From Corythucha ciliata (taxonomy: Eukaryota > Arthropoda > Insecta > Hemiptera > Tingidae): a stretch of DNA of 64,000 nucleotides. Both the position numbers and the translations under genes were made by a program. The notes below the pieces were generated by a model. The model saw only the letters and a list, made by a program, of their open reading frames with translations, searched no databases and was not told the origin of the DNA. Location of the stretch: the NCBI GenBank assembly GCA_038030265.1, contig CM075941.1, positions 2,108,001-2,172,000 on the forward strand, read 5' to 3'. Shown here one piece after another: positions 33,233 through 43,328 of this stretch (position 1 is the stretch's first letter; every line of letters starts with the position of its first letter).

Positions 33233-35320
33233 TCACGAAGATTCATCGCGGTACTTCGCAGGAATTCTACTCATTCGGCCAGATCTAGTAATGTAAACGT
33301 CTGGTCGATGCAGCCGATTGTTAATTTCATGATCTGGTGTTGCGTCACGTCGGACGTCATCTATTTCCAGGCTGCCGCGATCCCGTGTAACCGCGACATC
33401 GTCATGTTCGACTGGTACTTCAACTTCTGCTTGTTGGTTTGACAGACAGTCGATCGGCACAGGATTTTGTTGAGAGCTGAACGGTCCTTTCGAATCGTCC
33501 ACAACAGCAGGCCAGTCCAGAGAGGTATTTAAATTATATCGTTGAGATACGGGGCCCGAATGAAATGAAACCGAATGCGTCGAACGGTTTATCTTCCTCC
33601 ACAAGATAGGATCAAGGTGCGGCTGATTTCTTAATCACTTTCCCGTGTCTTCTGAGATCTGTTATCCACACGAATTCTCCATCGTCGAGGGGCTCTAGTT
33701 CATTCACCCTATGGCGATCGTTGAAGTTCCTTTCATAACGGTTTTTGTATTCGTTTCTTCTCTTCTCCGTCGCGGGCGGAAGAGCCACTAGGTTGTCCTA
33801 AGTTGTAGCAGTTCAGCAGGGCTGAATCCCGGTTCGAGTTGTGTATTCCTGTAGGACAAAAGGGCACGTTCCAGATTATTTTTTTTCCGTTCCAGATTGT
33901 GTTTTTGCAATTTTAACGGCAGCTTGATGAAATTTTGGGCTGCTCGTGACATGCGTGAAGCCCCAATCTTTTGTGAACTGTTGGAACAAAGAACCTTGAA
34001 CGATTGAAAATTGAGATCCACTGTCTGAATGTAATCGCTCCGGAATCCCGTACCTGCAAAAACGGGATTTCAGACTATTTATGACATTTTCGCTTGTCAT
34101 TTTCGGGACTTCGCTCAATTCAAAATACTTGGAAAAATGGTCAGAAATGACGAGATACCATTTTCCAAGACTTTTGATGAAGACTATTGAAGCTTCCTGT
34201 CACGGATAAAAGAGATTGGCGAATGGTTCCTTTGAATTTCTTGAATTTTGTATGCATTGTTGACAATATTTTACCTTTTCTTCAATGTCCCTCGAAATTC
34301 TCGGCCACCCAACTGTCCTCTGGGCTCTTCTCCTTGTTTTGCAGATCCCCAGACGACCATCGTGAAGTTTCTCGAGCATGAGGTGACCCAAACTCTGAGG
34401 AATCACCAATAGATTTTGGTGATTCAAAGGGGGGGGGGGAGATGTGGGCATTTCTTTTATGTTCGTAAAGGCTTCTTTTTATAGAGGACCCCATACAAAC
34501 GTGTTTTTTGATTTCAAGAGACTCATAATTGGTTCCAAAACTGTAGATTTGTTAGGAACGAATTTTCCTGGAAAATTTGTCATTCCAAGCAATCTTTGAA
34601 CCTCTGTTTTATTGCCTGGAGGATTCATTTCAGTGATTGCCTTGTTCTTTTCTTTGTCTGGTTGGATACCGTCCTTGGAGATGATGCACCCTAGGAATTC
34701 TATAGAATCGTCGGATTATTTTGACTTTGTCCCATTCAACGTCATGCCGGATGAACGGATTCTATCGAGAACTTTTGTCACGTTCTCGTCATGATCTTCT
34801 TGATTCCCCCCCCCCTCAGATGAGAACGTCGTCAAGATGGACTATGATGTTGTCTGGATCTGCGACATCCTTTTTTGGAAAATTTCCGGCGCCGTGGTTA
34901 TCCCGAAAGGAAGACTTCTGAATTTGTAGCGGCCGGAATCGCTCTTGGTGACAAAATCGCGAATGGCTTAGCCTTGTCTTTTATTTCAATCTCGTACTCA
35001 CTTAGAACGCAGCCTAGGCCCTGAAACAGATCTTGAAATTCAGTGAACCAGTCGACAGGATTATTTCGGGCTACCCTGTAAATTCTTTTAACAATGTTAA
35101 GAGCCTGACAAGCATTTTACTCAGGACAGGTACGTCCAACTTCGCTCGAAACATACACTTTTTCGCAGATCGTGGTATGTCTTTGTGGGTAATTTCCATC
35201 GCTATGGTGCCGATAATGCTTATGCACTGCTGTTTTTTAGCACTGAATACTTGTGTCGTGCAGTCCTTTAACGGAATATGGTTTGATCTGGGCAGCCGTA
35301 TCTAATTTGAACATTTTTTT
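33233..35320 (-). pseudogene. pol: Gypsy 2 Pol (protease, RT, integrase fragments)
   Basis: The protease remnant reads FKLDTAAQIKPYSVKGL, with DTAA in place of DT/SGA. RT keeps SLPFGITTAPEIFQK, IIVHLDDVLI, VLDRIRSSGMTLNGTKSK and FLGCIISKDGIQPDKEKNKA, with stops and a C-tract insertion near 34807-34815. The front of RT is largely absent; I did not find an RNase H block. Integrase keeps a zinc finger (CQQCIQNSRNSKE), core pieces GIPERLHSDSGSQFS and the tail SYRNTQLEPGFSPAELL. The C-terminal tail YITRSGRMSRIPAKYRD ends near 33233. Non-functional. Confidence 0.75.
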
Positions 35321-36190
35321 TTTTTTCAAATTTACCTGCAGCGTCTCAGTAAACTGCGAGTCGCCTGGTGATACAGATACGCATCCCATGGAAATGGTGT
35401 TGTCGTTGCAGTTTTCTGGTGCCATTTTTATGGCGTGTACATTTTTTATTGAACAACAGAATTTGAAGAAATTGCCGACTTTTTTGCAATTCGAACATTT
35501 CATTGTGAGGGCCGGGCACTTTTCGAAATCGTGATACTCGGTAGAATCGCATCTTCTGCAACCGCAAGAGGCTCGACTAGCTTGACTATTCTCTCTCCGC
35601 TGGTTGTTGATTCTGGATTTGTTAAACCGCTGAAATGACCGGTTCTTTAAGGTCTTCTATCTGACGCTGAAATGCTTCATGTTGGCGCACGGTTGCCACA
35701 GCTATCTCCAACGTCAAATCTTGGTCAATCTGCAGACGATCACTAAGATTCGAGTCCCGCGTGCCGATACCGATAATTAATACTAGTAAAATCATTTCAT
35801 TCTTTTGTGGTCACCCCAGTCACACGTTTTGGATAGAGTGTATAGTTTTGTCATGAACTCTTCGGCTGTGTCGGAATGTTGTCTCGTTCGAAGACATTTT
35901 GCGCGTTCATAAATCAAATTTCGCTTTGGAACGAAGTGTCGAGTCGGCGAAAATGAAGCTAAAATTTCTTCGGACTTTTCCCCTTATCTGGTATATCAGG
36001 ACGTTAATTTCCCGTTGCTCAGACATTGTCGAAAGTCCACTGCCAGTGTGGTACCTTTCGAACCGTTTTTTCCACAATATCAAGGAGCGGAACGAGTTGC
36101 GCTCCTTGGTCGAGGATTCGGTCAAGTTAAAATCTCCCCGCGCTCGTTTTCGTACAGATTCGAATGCACTTGTCGCGTCCTCAGTCATTT
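35320..36190 (-). pseudogene. gag: Gypsy 2 Gag
   Basis: Starts at MTEDATSAFESVRKR (36188, minus). The capsid-like part reads LWKKRFERYHTGSGLSTMSE and REINVLIYQIRGKVRRNF. The sense then moves through other phases: EEFMTKLYTLSKTCDWGD, GTRDSNLSDRLQIDQDLTLE and VATVRQHEAFQRQIEDL. Zinc knuckles follow near 35500-35570 (CGCRRCDSTEYHDFEKCPAL, then CSNCKKVGNFFKFC, where Phe replaces the ligand His). At least three frame changes. Confidence 0.75.
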
Positions 36191-36269
36191 TTGCGACGAA
36201 TTTTTCGGTAAGGCGATCTCTGTAGATTTAGGTTCGTCGTGCAACCGTTGTCCTTTGCTTTACGAGTCA

Positions 36270-36286
36270 CACGCGCTGCCGCACCA
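36270..36286 (-). promoter_or_regulatory. Gypsy 2 primer binding site
   Basis: TGGTGCGGCAGCGCGTG lies immediately inside the 5' LTR on the minus strand; the TGG start is as expected for pairing with a tRNA 3' CCA. Confidence 0.7.
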
Positions 36287-36345
36287 TGTATTATAATTTA
36301 GTCGAAAACGTTTTAATGCTAAACGTTATTATGCTTCATCCAACA
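36287..36345 (-). repeat. Gypsy 2 5' LTR (59 bp, internally deleted)
   Basis: Matches the first about 24 and last about 30 bases of the 118-bp LTR at 33087-33204, lacking the middle 59 bp or so. It is directly followed, on the minus strand, by the PBS. Confidence 0.8.
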
Positions 36346-38425
36346 CAACAAAGATTCTCCTGTGTCCAAAATCGTTGGGGGTGTTCTACGAAATTTATTC
36401 CATAATAATGTCTCACTACTATGCCGAGTTTAATTAACTTTTCGGGCCGGTGAGCCTGAAAGCTATGATCTCCGCCCGTGAAGGTCATTTATACGACGAC
36501 GTTCGATGATACTCTCGTTTGAAAACTCTCGGAAAATGGATTATAGTTTTCACTTTCAAGGCGATATGTTGATTAATTTCCTGTTGAGGAAGCCCATTGG
36601 GGGCTCTTTAGGCGGTTTATTAGGAGATCCCCCCCCTGCCCCACCATGAATGACAAAAATATCCTCAATTTTTTTCAACAAGGCAGACTGATTATACACC
36701 ACATTTAAATAAATCTGACTGGTGAACTCAATTGGCGTAACACAGGATTCATTGTATGCACACACAAACCACCGGGGTTTACTTATATAAACCTGAAACT
36801 GGCGTAACATTGTCACATAAATGAATATGTTATATTCTCCAGCAGCGGCGGCGCTTTTGTTCTCGAGTCAGAAAGTACCAGCAACAATTAAAAAGCTGTG
36901 AGTACAAGCCGGCACACTAAAAGTAAACCTCTGCACCTCTCATTGCCATTCGTGATTCAGCTCGTGAGAATAAAAAAAAAAAGTACGATTTCCCCTCTTT
37001 CTATGAAGGTCTCAGTATCAACAGATTAAACGGACTATGCTAATGATATGGGATTAAGCCTCCTATTGTTCACAATGTGAAAGCTCTATCCACTGTACCC
37101 GTCCAACAGTCTGTCTGTGGCTAGCCAAACGCTAAAAAAAAACACCGCTAAATATATTTACCTCATAATTGAAGGCGTTTACTTTTTGTGACGCATTTTA
37201 ATTCCTTGAGGACAACCGCGGAAAGAAAAAAAAAAAAGTCCACTGCATAGTTTTGCGGCTATTCCTTATTCTTTACGTAACCCATTGTGAACGTCTTTTT
37301 TTTCTCTCTTCTCGGTTCATGGGTGAGCAAAAATATCTTCCTAATGGCCTTCAAACTTGAAACCACCTCGCTAATTGCACATCTTCCACTAAATAGTAAT
37401 AATAAAAAAAGAAAAAAACTTTCTGTTCAAATAAAACTCTTCAGTTTCGGGGTTCGTTCCTTCAATTTCTCTCCCTCTTCGCCCTAAGTTTGTTGGAAAG
37501 TTGTAAATCTCTCTCTCTCTCTCCGTTTTTGCCGCGTTCAACTCCCTCGATGGAATAGTGGAACTTTGTACTATTTAAACGTTCCGAAACAGGAAACATA
37601 ATAGTTTCACTCTCTGTGTGTCACGATGAGAATAAGTGCGTGGTGGGGAGTTGGAGGACTAAATGTCCTTATAAATTGAATATAAATGAAAAGAACGACA
37701 ATTTCCACGTCGTTTTGGATCCAAAAAAAAAAAAAAAAAAAAAAAACTAAACTGGTCGTTTGGGCGCTTAACCAACTGTGGTGAAACGTGAAGCTATAAC
37801 ATTTTCTTAGTCGCGGGTTCCTATGTGTGTGCGAAAAAAAGAACTAGTTCCTGGACGTTAAATAATTTATTCTAAAAAAGGGAAAAAGAAAGGGACATGA
37901 CTATAACTCCAGTATAATTTGTATTATCTGATAAAGGTGACCCCCTGGAATGAAGGCATTAAAAAATATACGCACGGCCCTTCCACCTCATCACCCATTG
38001 GTGTTTTAGTATACAAAAAGTAAGTATATAAGATTAGTTCCAAGAAAAAGACAAACTGCGTACACACAAGTGATAATCTAACGTGAAAGCGGTGAAAGAG
38101 TCTCTTTTTCCTACAAGGAATCTTCTTTGACGACGATTACAAAGGATATTGTACAAGGGAGTATTTGAAATTAAACGATTAAACGATAATTTTCATGCTC
38201 AATCAAAATTTAATTTCAATAATTTAAAATGCAACGAATGTACAACACAGCTAGACCTTGCAGTGGCGTCACCAAGAAAGATTGAAACGCATTACATTGT
38301 TTATACGTGGCTTCCAGCGGCAAACAGGAGCGGCAAATTTATCTCTTTTTTTTGTACCATTTTATATAATTTTGAAATATCTGGAGTCAGAAACTTAAAG
38401 AGGTTCAATTCATTGACCATTGTTT
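36346..38425. other. No gene; simple-sequence runs
   Basis: AT-rich, unique-looking DNA with G/C tract and TIR-like traces near 36600-36650, an A12 run at 37225, (CT)n at 37510-37522 and an A23-type run at 37722-37746. 38149-38436 has a 95-residue frame (MYKGVFEIKRLNDNFHAQSK) that I do not recognise. Confidence 0.45.
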
Positions 38426-39335
38426 CAGGGGCGTAGCCAGACCACGGTCTAGGGGTGAGCAGGAGGTGTGAGGCAGCTGCCCAGCCATAGATAATACCAT
38501 CAAAAAGTAGGTACCTCTCTAAAAATGGCCAAACTGAATCCAAGTGCAAAAAATTGGCTAAACTGACGGTTCACGCCCTGAATATGCCTAAACTGATGAT
38601 TCCTGCCCTGAAGACTGCAAAATTGAACATTGGCGCGCCAATAATGGTCAAACTATAACCTTCATGAGACTAAGCACGCTACAAAACAGCCAAACTGGTG
38701 GATGCGCCGCTTTAAAGGTGGCCAAACTGACTTTACGAGCTCCAAAAATGTTTAACTGACGTCATTCTTGCCCTGAACGCGCTTAAATAAATTATTATCC
38801 CAGCCCTGAAAATGGTAAAATCGACCAGTATTTCGCCAAAAAATAGCCAAACTGACTATTTTCGCCTTGGTATGACATCGTATTCGCGGCTTTTAAATGA
38901 AAAAAAAAACTCATTGACTATGCGCCCTAAAATTGGCCAAACTGGATATACAAGCCATACAATTGGCAAAACCTGCTCTACGCTTTCTAAAAGTAGCTCA
39001 ACTGACGATTCGCGGCTTGAAAATATCACGCTGACTATTCATGCCCTAGAAATTGCCATATACTGGCAGTTTGACGTATTCACGCCGTAAAAATTGCTAA
39101 AACTGACTCTATTATGTTTAATAATGTGGCCTATTAAGGGTTAAACTGACGATTCGCGCTTTGAAAATCCCTAAACAGATTATTCATGTTTCAAAAATCG
39201 ACCATTTCTGCGTCAAAAACGGCTAAACTGAGATATTTTCACACGTTTAAAATGTCTGAACTGACGATACGTGTCCTAAAAATAGCAAAAAGCTGTCTAT
39301 TAAGACTCAATAATGGTTAAACTGATCAAACGCGA
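38426..39335 (+). mobile_element. DNA-element left end and CTGAAAATGGC-type 30-bp array
   Basis: CAGGGGCGTAGCCAGACCAC at 38426 is a hAT-like TIR. From 38520 the array is the GGCCAAACTGACNATTCNCGCC subfamily also seen at 5665-6300, and several passages are directly alignable between the two blocks (CTATTCATGCCCTAGAAATT near 39036 versus 5966). Flank CATTGTTT is not found again at a right end, so boundaries are open. Confidence 0.6.
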
Positions 39336-39429
39336 AAACGCCCCCCTTTCCGTCACCACTGGCCCAAAGGAGTCGACTCGAGTCCCCTGGTTGTGAGGAA
39401 ACTTTGTTTTCTATCAGTTCTTATGTCAT

Positions 39430-40162
39430 GACTTCATGTGGATTGGCGTTATCTTCATTTTAGCCGCGAGTTACCGCGTTTGCTAAATTATAGCCACGAA
39501 ATAGCGGATTTTCTGCGATTGATCCGCCGAGCCTGCGGTTTTCAATTTATCTGGGCATTATTTCTAAATTTTTAGCCGTGAATTATTCCCGGCAAAAAAA
39601 AATCAATTTCACCCGCGAATCACCGCTCTTATTGAATTTCAGCCCCGAATTAGAAAATCCGTGAATTATCGTTTTTCTCCATTTTAGCTTCACAATCAGC
39701 GCTTTTTCTCAATTTGTGCGGCCAATTTTATCGGCGCAGTCCTCAATCTTAGCTGTAAATTAGGGAATTTTCTTAAATTGATCCGTTTTCTCCTTTTTAG
39801 CACTGCCCTTCATGTCATGTGGATTAGCGATTTTATGGAGTTTCCTCAATTCTAGCGATTTTTATCTATTTTTTCCTCTTTTATATATTTTTTATACAGC
39901 GGAATTTTATGCAAATGGAAAACGCTATCAATTTTATGGCTGCCCACCTCTTTATCCCTTCATCGATGCACTACTGGCTGCATTGTAGATGAGGGACGGA
40001 TATAGGGGAGGAGGGTCTATAGGAATCATCTGTGCCGCGACCCTTATTCAGCAGCCTTGGTAAAGATAAAAGAAATCTTTCCAATGACCAGCAATAGCAT
40101 ACGCCATCTTCTTAGGGGGGGGGGTTTAAACCCCCAAAACCCAACCCGTAAATCCGCCACTG
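39430..40162 (+). mobile_element. hAT-like element, right half and right end
   Basis: 30-bp repeats (39440-39900) lead into the conserved right-end module: CATCGATGCACTACTGGCTG, CTTCTTAGGGG with a G10 tract, TTTAAACCCCC, then CCCGTAAATCCGCCACTG ending at 40162. The same module ends the elements at 45750 and 58315. Outside is ACCCAATC (40163-40170), reverse complement of 26883-26890. Confidence 0.75.
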
Positions 40163-40170
40163 ACCCAATC

Positions 40171-40856
40171 TATAATGCTTCCCTCTCCGGAAACGGTTTG
40201 GGTCTTTAGCCCGGACCGAAGACCGGCCTGAATTAGCGTGCCTCTAATTTCTCCAGTTTGGAATACTGTGACCTACACCACATAGCATCAAGCATCAAAG
40301 GGCGAATCGGAGACCTTTTAAAGGGGGGGGGGGATCGAAAACCCTCTCATAGAATAACCCCCCCCCCACACAAGTTTTCAGTGATTTGACAAGACCTGTA
40401 CTAGCCTACTAGGGTTAATCCCATTTTTACGCCCATTCTTGGATCGGATGTAGACTCCCCCCCCCCACCTAAAGTGTAGCATTTTGACCTTACATAGCCC
40501 ACAAAACGTCTACATATATAGATCCAAGGGCGGATCTGGGACGTCTCGTAAGGGGGAGGTAATCGAAATCCCTCCCGCTCACCATATACTCCCCGACCAC
40601 CTTCCCACCCGACCCCTCTCCTATGTTTAAAAGGGATTTGACAAGCTCCAGGGGGGGGGGCTGAATTCACTTGCAGGGAGGGGGGGTTTATAAATTAAAT
40701 GCTCCATAGCCGACCACCAGCTTCCAGAGAGGGCGGGGTAATTGGGGATCTGTCAAAATCACTCTAAACATATAGGTGGGTTGGTGGCGGGGGTGAACCG
40801 TGGGAGGAAGAAGGGTTTTGATCACCTCACCCCCCCCCCGGTCCACCTTCAGTCAT
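40171..40856. other. G/C-tract-rich stretch of decayed element ends
   Basis: Repeated G8-G12 and C8-C10 tracts (40323-40334, 40362-40369, 40456-40464, 40651-40659, 40832-40839) occur with GGGCGAATCGGAGACC- and GGGCGGATCTGGGACG-type sequences (near 40299 and 40529), similar to the subterminal parts of the TIR elements. Probably several nested, degraded ends. No gene. Confidence 0.45.
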
Positions 40857-41000
40857 TAGACCGAGACTTTCGAGACGAGACCGAGACGAGACTGAGACCG
40901 AGACCGACTTTTTAAGTACGAGACCGAGACCAAGACCGAGATCATCATGCTAATGACCCGAGACACGTAAGTCTCGGTCTCGGTCTCGTGCATCACTAAA
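40857..41000. repeat. GAGACC-rich palindromic repeat, copy 2
   Basis: Starts ATTAGACCGAGACTTTCGAG and ends GTCTCGTGCATCACTAAATT. Internally the two halves, GAGACCGAGACC and GGTCTCGGTCTC, are inverted copies. Shares structure and right terminus with 26935-27082. Confidence 0.65.
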
Positions 41001-43328
41001 TTGTGGATTCCCTTTTTGGCACAAACTCGGTCAATGTTTCATCTCTATTATCGTAATCATTCCGCTCGATTCCGAAATTCCGTTACATAAATTTGTCATC
41101 TGAACTGAACCGACTCGGTCAGTCATTTTCTAAATTCGTCAGATCTAACGGGAAATCCGTCAAATTGGCAACGCTGCGCTTTCAATTTGAGGAAGAGCTC
41201 GTATCAACCACATCCCAAATGGCGTCCATTTTCGGGTAAGGAAATACCGAAAAGCCAAGTTTGCGAGAGGTCGCGGTGACATACATTCGGATGACACTCC
41301 AGGTCCAGACATTTGTCAGCCTGTGGGCTTGTCGAACAATCGTCGATTAATCCAAAACGTGTTTCCACACGTTCGACCAGTTGACCCATATAGAGACAAT
41401 GTCGAATAAGTGAAGCTATGAATCACCGGTGGATTGATTGAGGAGGAACATTCCTTCACCGACCACTAATCTTTCTTATGAAGCATAATTATTAACTCGT
41501 TCCCGCGTTTGGGAACGCCTTTAGATATTGATGTCTTGCAATATGTAAGCTCGTCGAAATGTAAACAATGAACGATTAACAATAAAAGGCAATAGCGCTT
41601 CATCGACACGCAGTTAAAAATCGCAATTTAGCATCAACCGTCCTGATTTTGTCGCCAATTTAACCGTGTATAGTAGGTAACTGTATATTGCTACGCAGCA
41701 AACCCATTCGCAAAAGGAAACTTTTTTTTTTGCTGGTGTAGATATTTCACGAGAGGAAATGGATAAGCAATTAAAGCATGGAGGACAGAATTGGTGATGA
41801 TTCTGGGGAGGGGGGGGGGAAAGAGCACTGCTACAGTTATGTCGCTTCGAGAGCGGACAGTATGGAAGCGGGATCAAAAAAGGAATGTCATGCCGGCAAA
41901 CTGTATAGTACAGGGGGTAACTTTCTTTGGTCCGAACAAGAGTTCTTCTCTTGCCTTTACGAGTTCGGAAAAAAAAATAAACCTTTTCGTCTTCTCCAAC
42001 ACGCAACTCTTTATAAACATTCGTACTCTTGAGAGATCGCCACTTCAAAAAAAAAAAAAAATTATTTACTCCTCAGATCGGTGAAGGTAAGAGGGATTCT
42101 TTCAAGAGTTACGGACACAAGATAGTGTGCCCGCGGGAGCTATAATCGCCCGTCTTTCTTCTGCTTCTTTGGAAGCAAAATCGGGCAAAAGTGTAAAATA
42201 CGTGAGAGTTCGCGAAGGAAAGATTATGGGATGATGGTAGGGGGAGAGGTGGAATATTATAACAGAATGTTTTCAAATAGAAAGCATTGACCCTGCTCTT
42301 CAGCTCTTCAGATTGCTGATTTTTTAAAGCGCGGTTAATTTTAATTGCGCTTCACGCTCCTCTCATTCTTATAATCACTAATTTCACCCCCCAACCCCCC
42401 AAATATCTTCTTCCCGATCAGGAAATCAACGCCTGTCTACCAGTTTTTATTTTACCTTAAAATGAAAGAAATTGGTTACGTATAGAGGAAAGCTCGCTCA
42501 TAATTGGAAGAGTTCCAAAAATAAAATTCCACCTCCACCAACGTTATACCCTGCAATTATTAAAAGAAGAGTGTAACTTTCTGGAAGCTTCCGCTGGAAA
42601 TTACCTTAACGAAGGGGAACGTGGGTAATTTCAAAGGCATGCAGCATCCAAGGCCGGATGCGAGTCAAGTTTAAGTTACAGTTGAATCCATAAAAGTAAA
42701 TAAATACATCAACTGTATGTACACTTTCTTTAACTGCAATTTTTAGTCTAGCTTCTCCAATTATAGAAAAACGTTGGAATAATCAAGTGGAATGAATATA
42801 GGTCGTTCGTCTGCTTTATTACAATTACCCCCTTCCACCCATTCGGACCCTTGCTCAGGGTCTTTGCGCATACGGGTACACAATACACCCCGTTATAAGG
42901 AAGTGGCACACTGAAAACTCTATTTTAAGTCACAATGTATTGACTTTCTGAGGGAAAACTCGCCATTTTCGGCAAATTCACTTTCTCGGGATGAATTTAC
43001 GATTTCCAGCTCCAAGATCTGAGTTAATAAACTATACCAGTTCCCTTCAGTCCACAAGGGCCGTGGACCCTCCCTTGGGGTCGACAAGGTCACTTGTACA
43101 AAAAAAATCATCAAAACCGCCTTCATCGAATCAAATTGTATTGTCAATTTCTCAGATTTACTGCGGTCTGAGCGGCCCAACCGAGGACTTTTCCTTGGAA
43201 AGTTCGTGCGCTAGTGGTTAAAAACGGTGGCATCACGGTGAGAGCCCTTTCATTGAATCTTCGTCTCAATTTTCGGATTCCCCGCGTGGAGAAACCCCAA
43301 AATATTGATTAGGTTGAAGGCTCACAGT
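41001..43328. other. No gene established
   Basis: AT-rich DNA free of the 30-bp repeat. A 61-residue minus-strand frame at 41204-41389 contains several Cys (DDCSTSPQADKCLDLECHP) but has no recognisable family. 41614-42048 (minus) is interrupted by homopolymers and unlikely to be coding. Both remain undecided. Confidence 0.4.
43321..43328. repeat. Left target-site duplication CTCACAGT
   Basis: The 8 bases directly before CAGTGGCGGAT are identical to 45751-45758, directly after the right end. An 8-bp duplication is the hallmark of hAT-superfamily insertion. Confidence 0.85.

Larger units (their letters stand above)
33087..36345 (-). mobile_element. Ty3/gypsy retrotransposon 2, both LTRs present
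   Basis: Minus-strand element of 3259 bp. The LTRs are unusually short and differ in length: 118 bp (33087-33204) and 59 bp (36287-36345). Both start TGTTGGATGAAGCATAATAA and end TTATAATACA (element strand). A PBS beginning TGGTGCGGCAGCG abuts the 5' LTR, and a purine tract (AGGGAGGG) abuts the 3' LTR. gag and pol are recognisable but riddled with stops and frameshifts, and much of RT is missing. Flanking bases do not form a clear target duplication (ACCAC versus CAACA). Confidence 0.85.

Noticed and set aside
41204..41389. 61-residue Cys-containing minus-strand frame as a small secreted peptide
   Set aside because: No signal peptide, no recognisable cysteine framework, and the length is within chance expectation.
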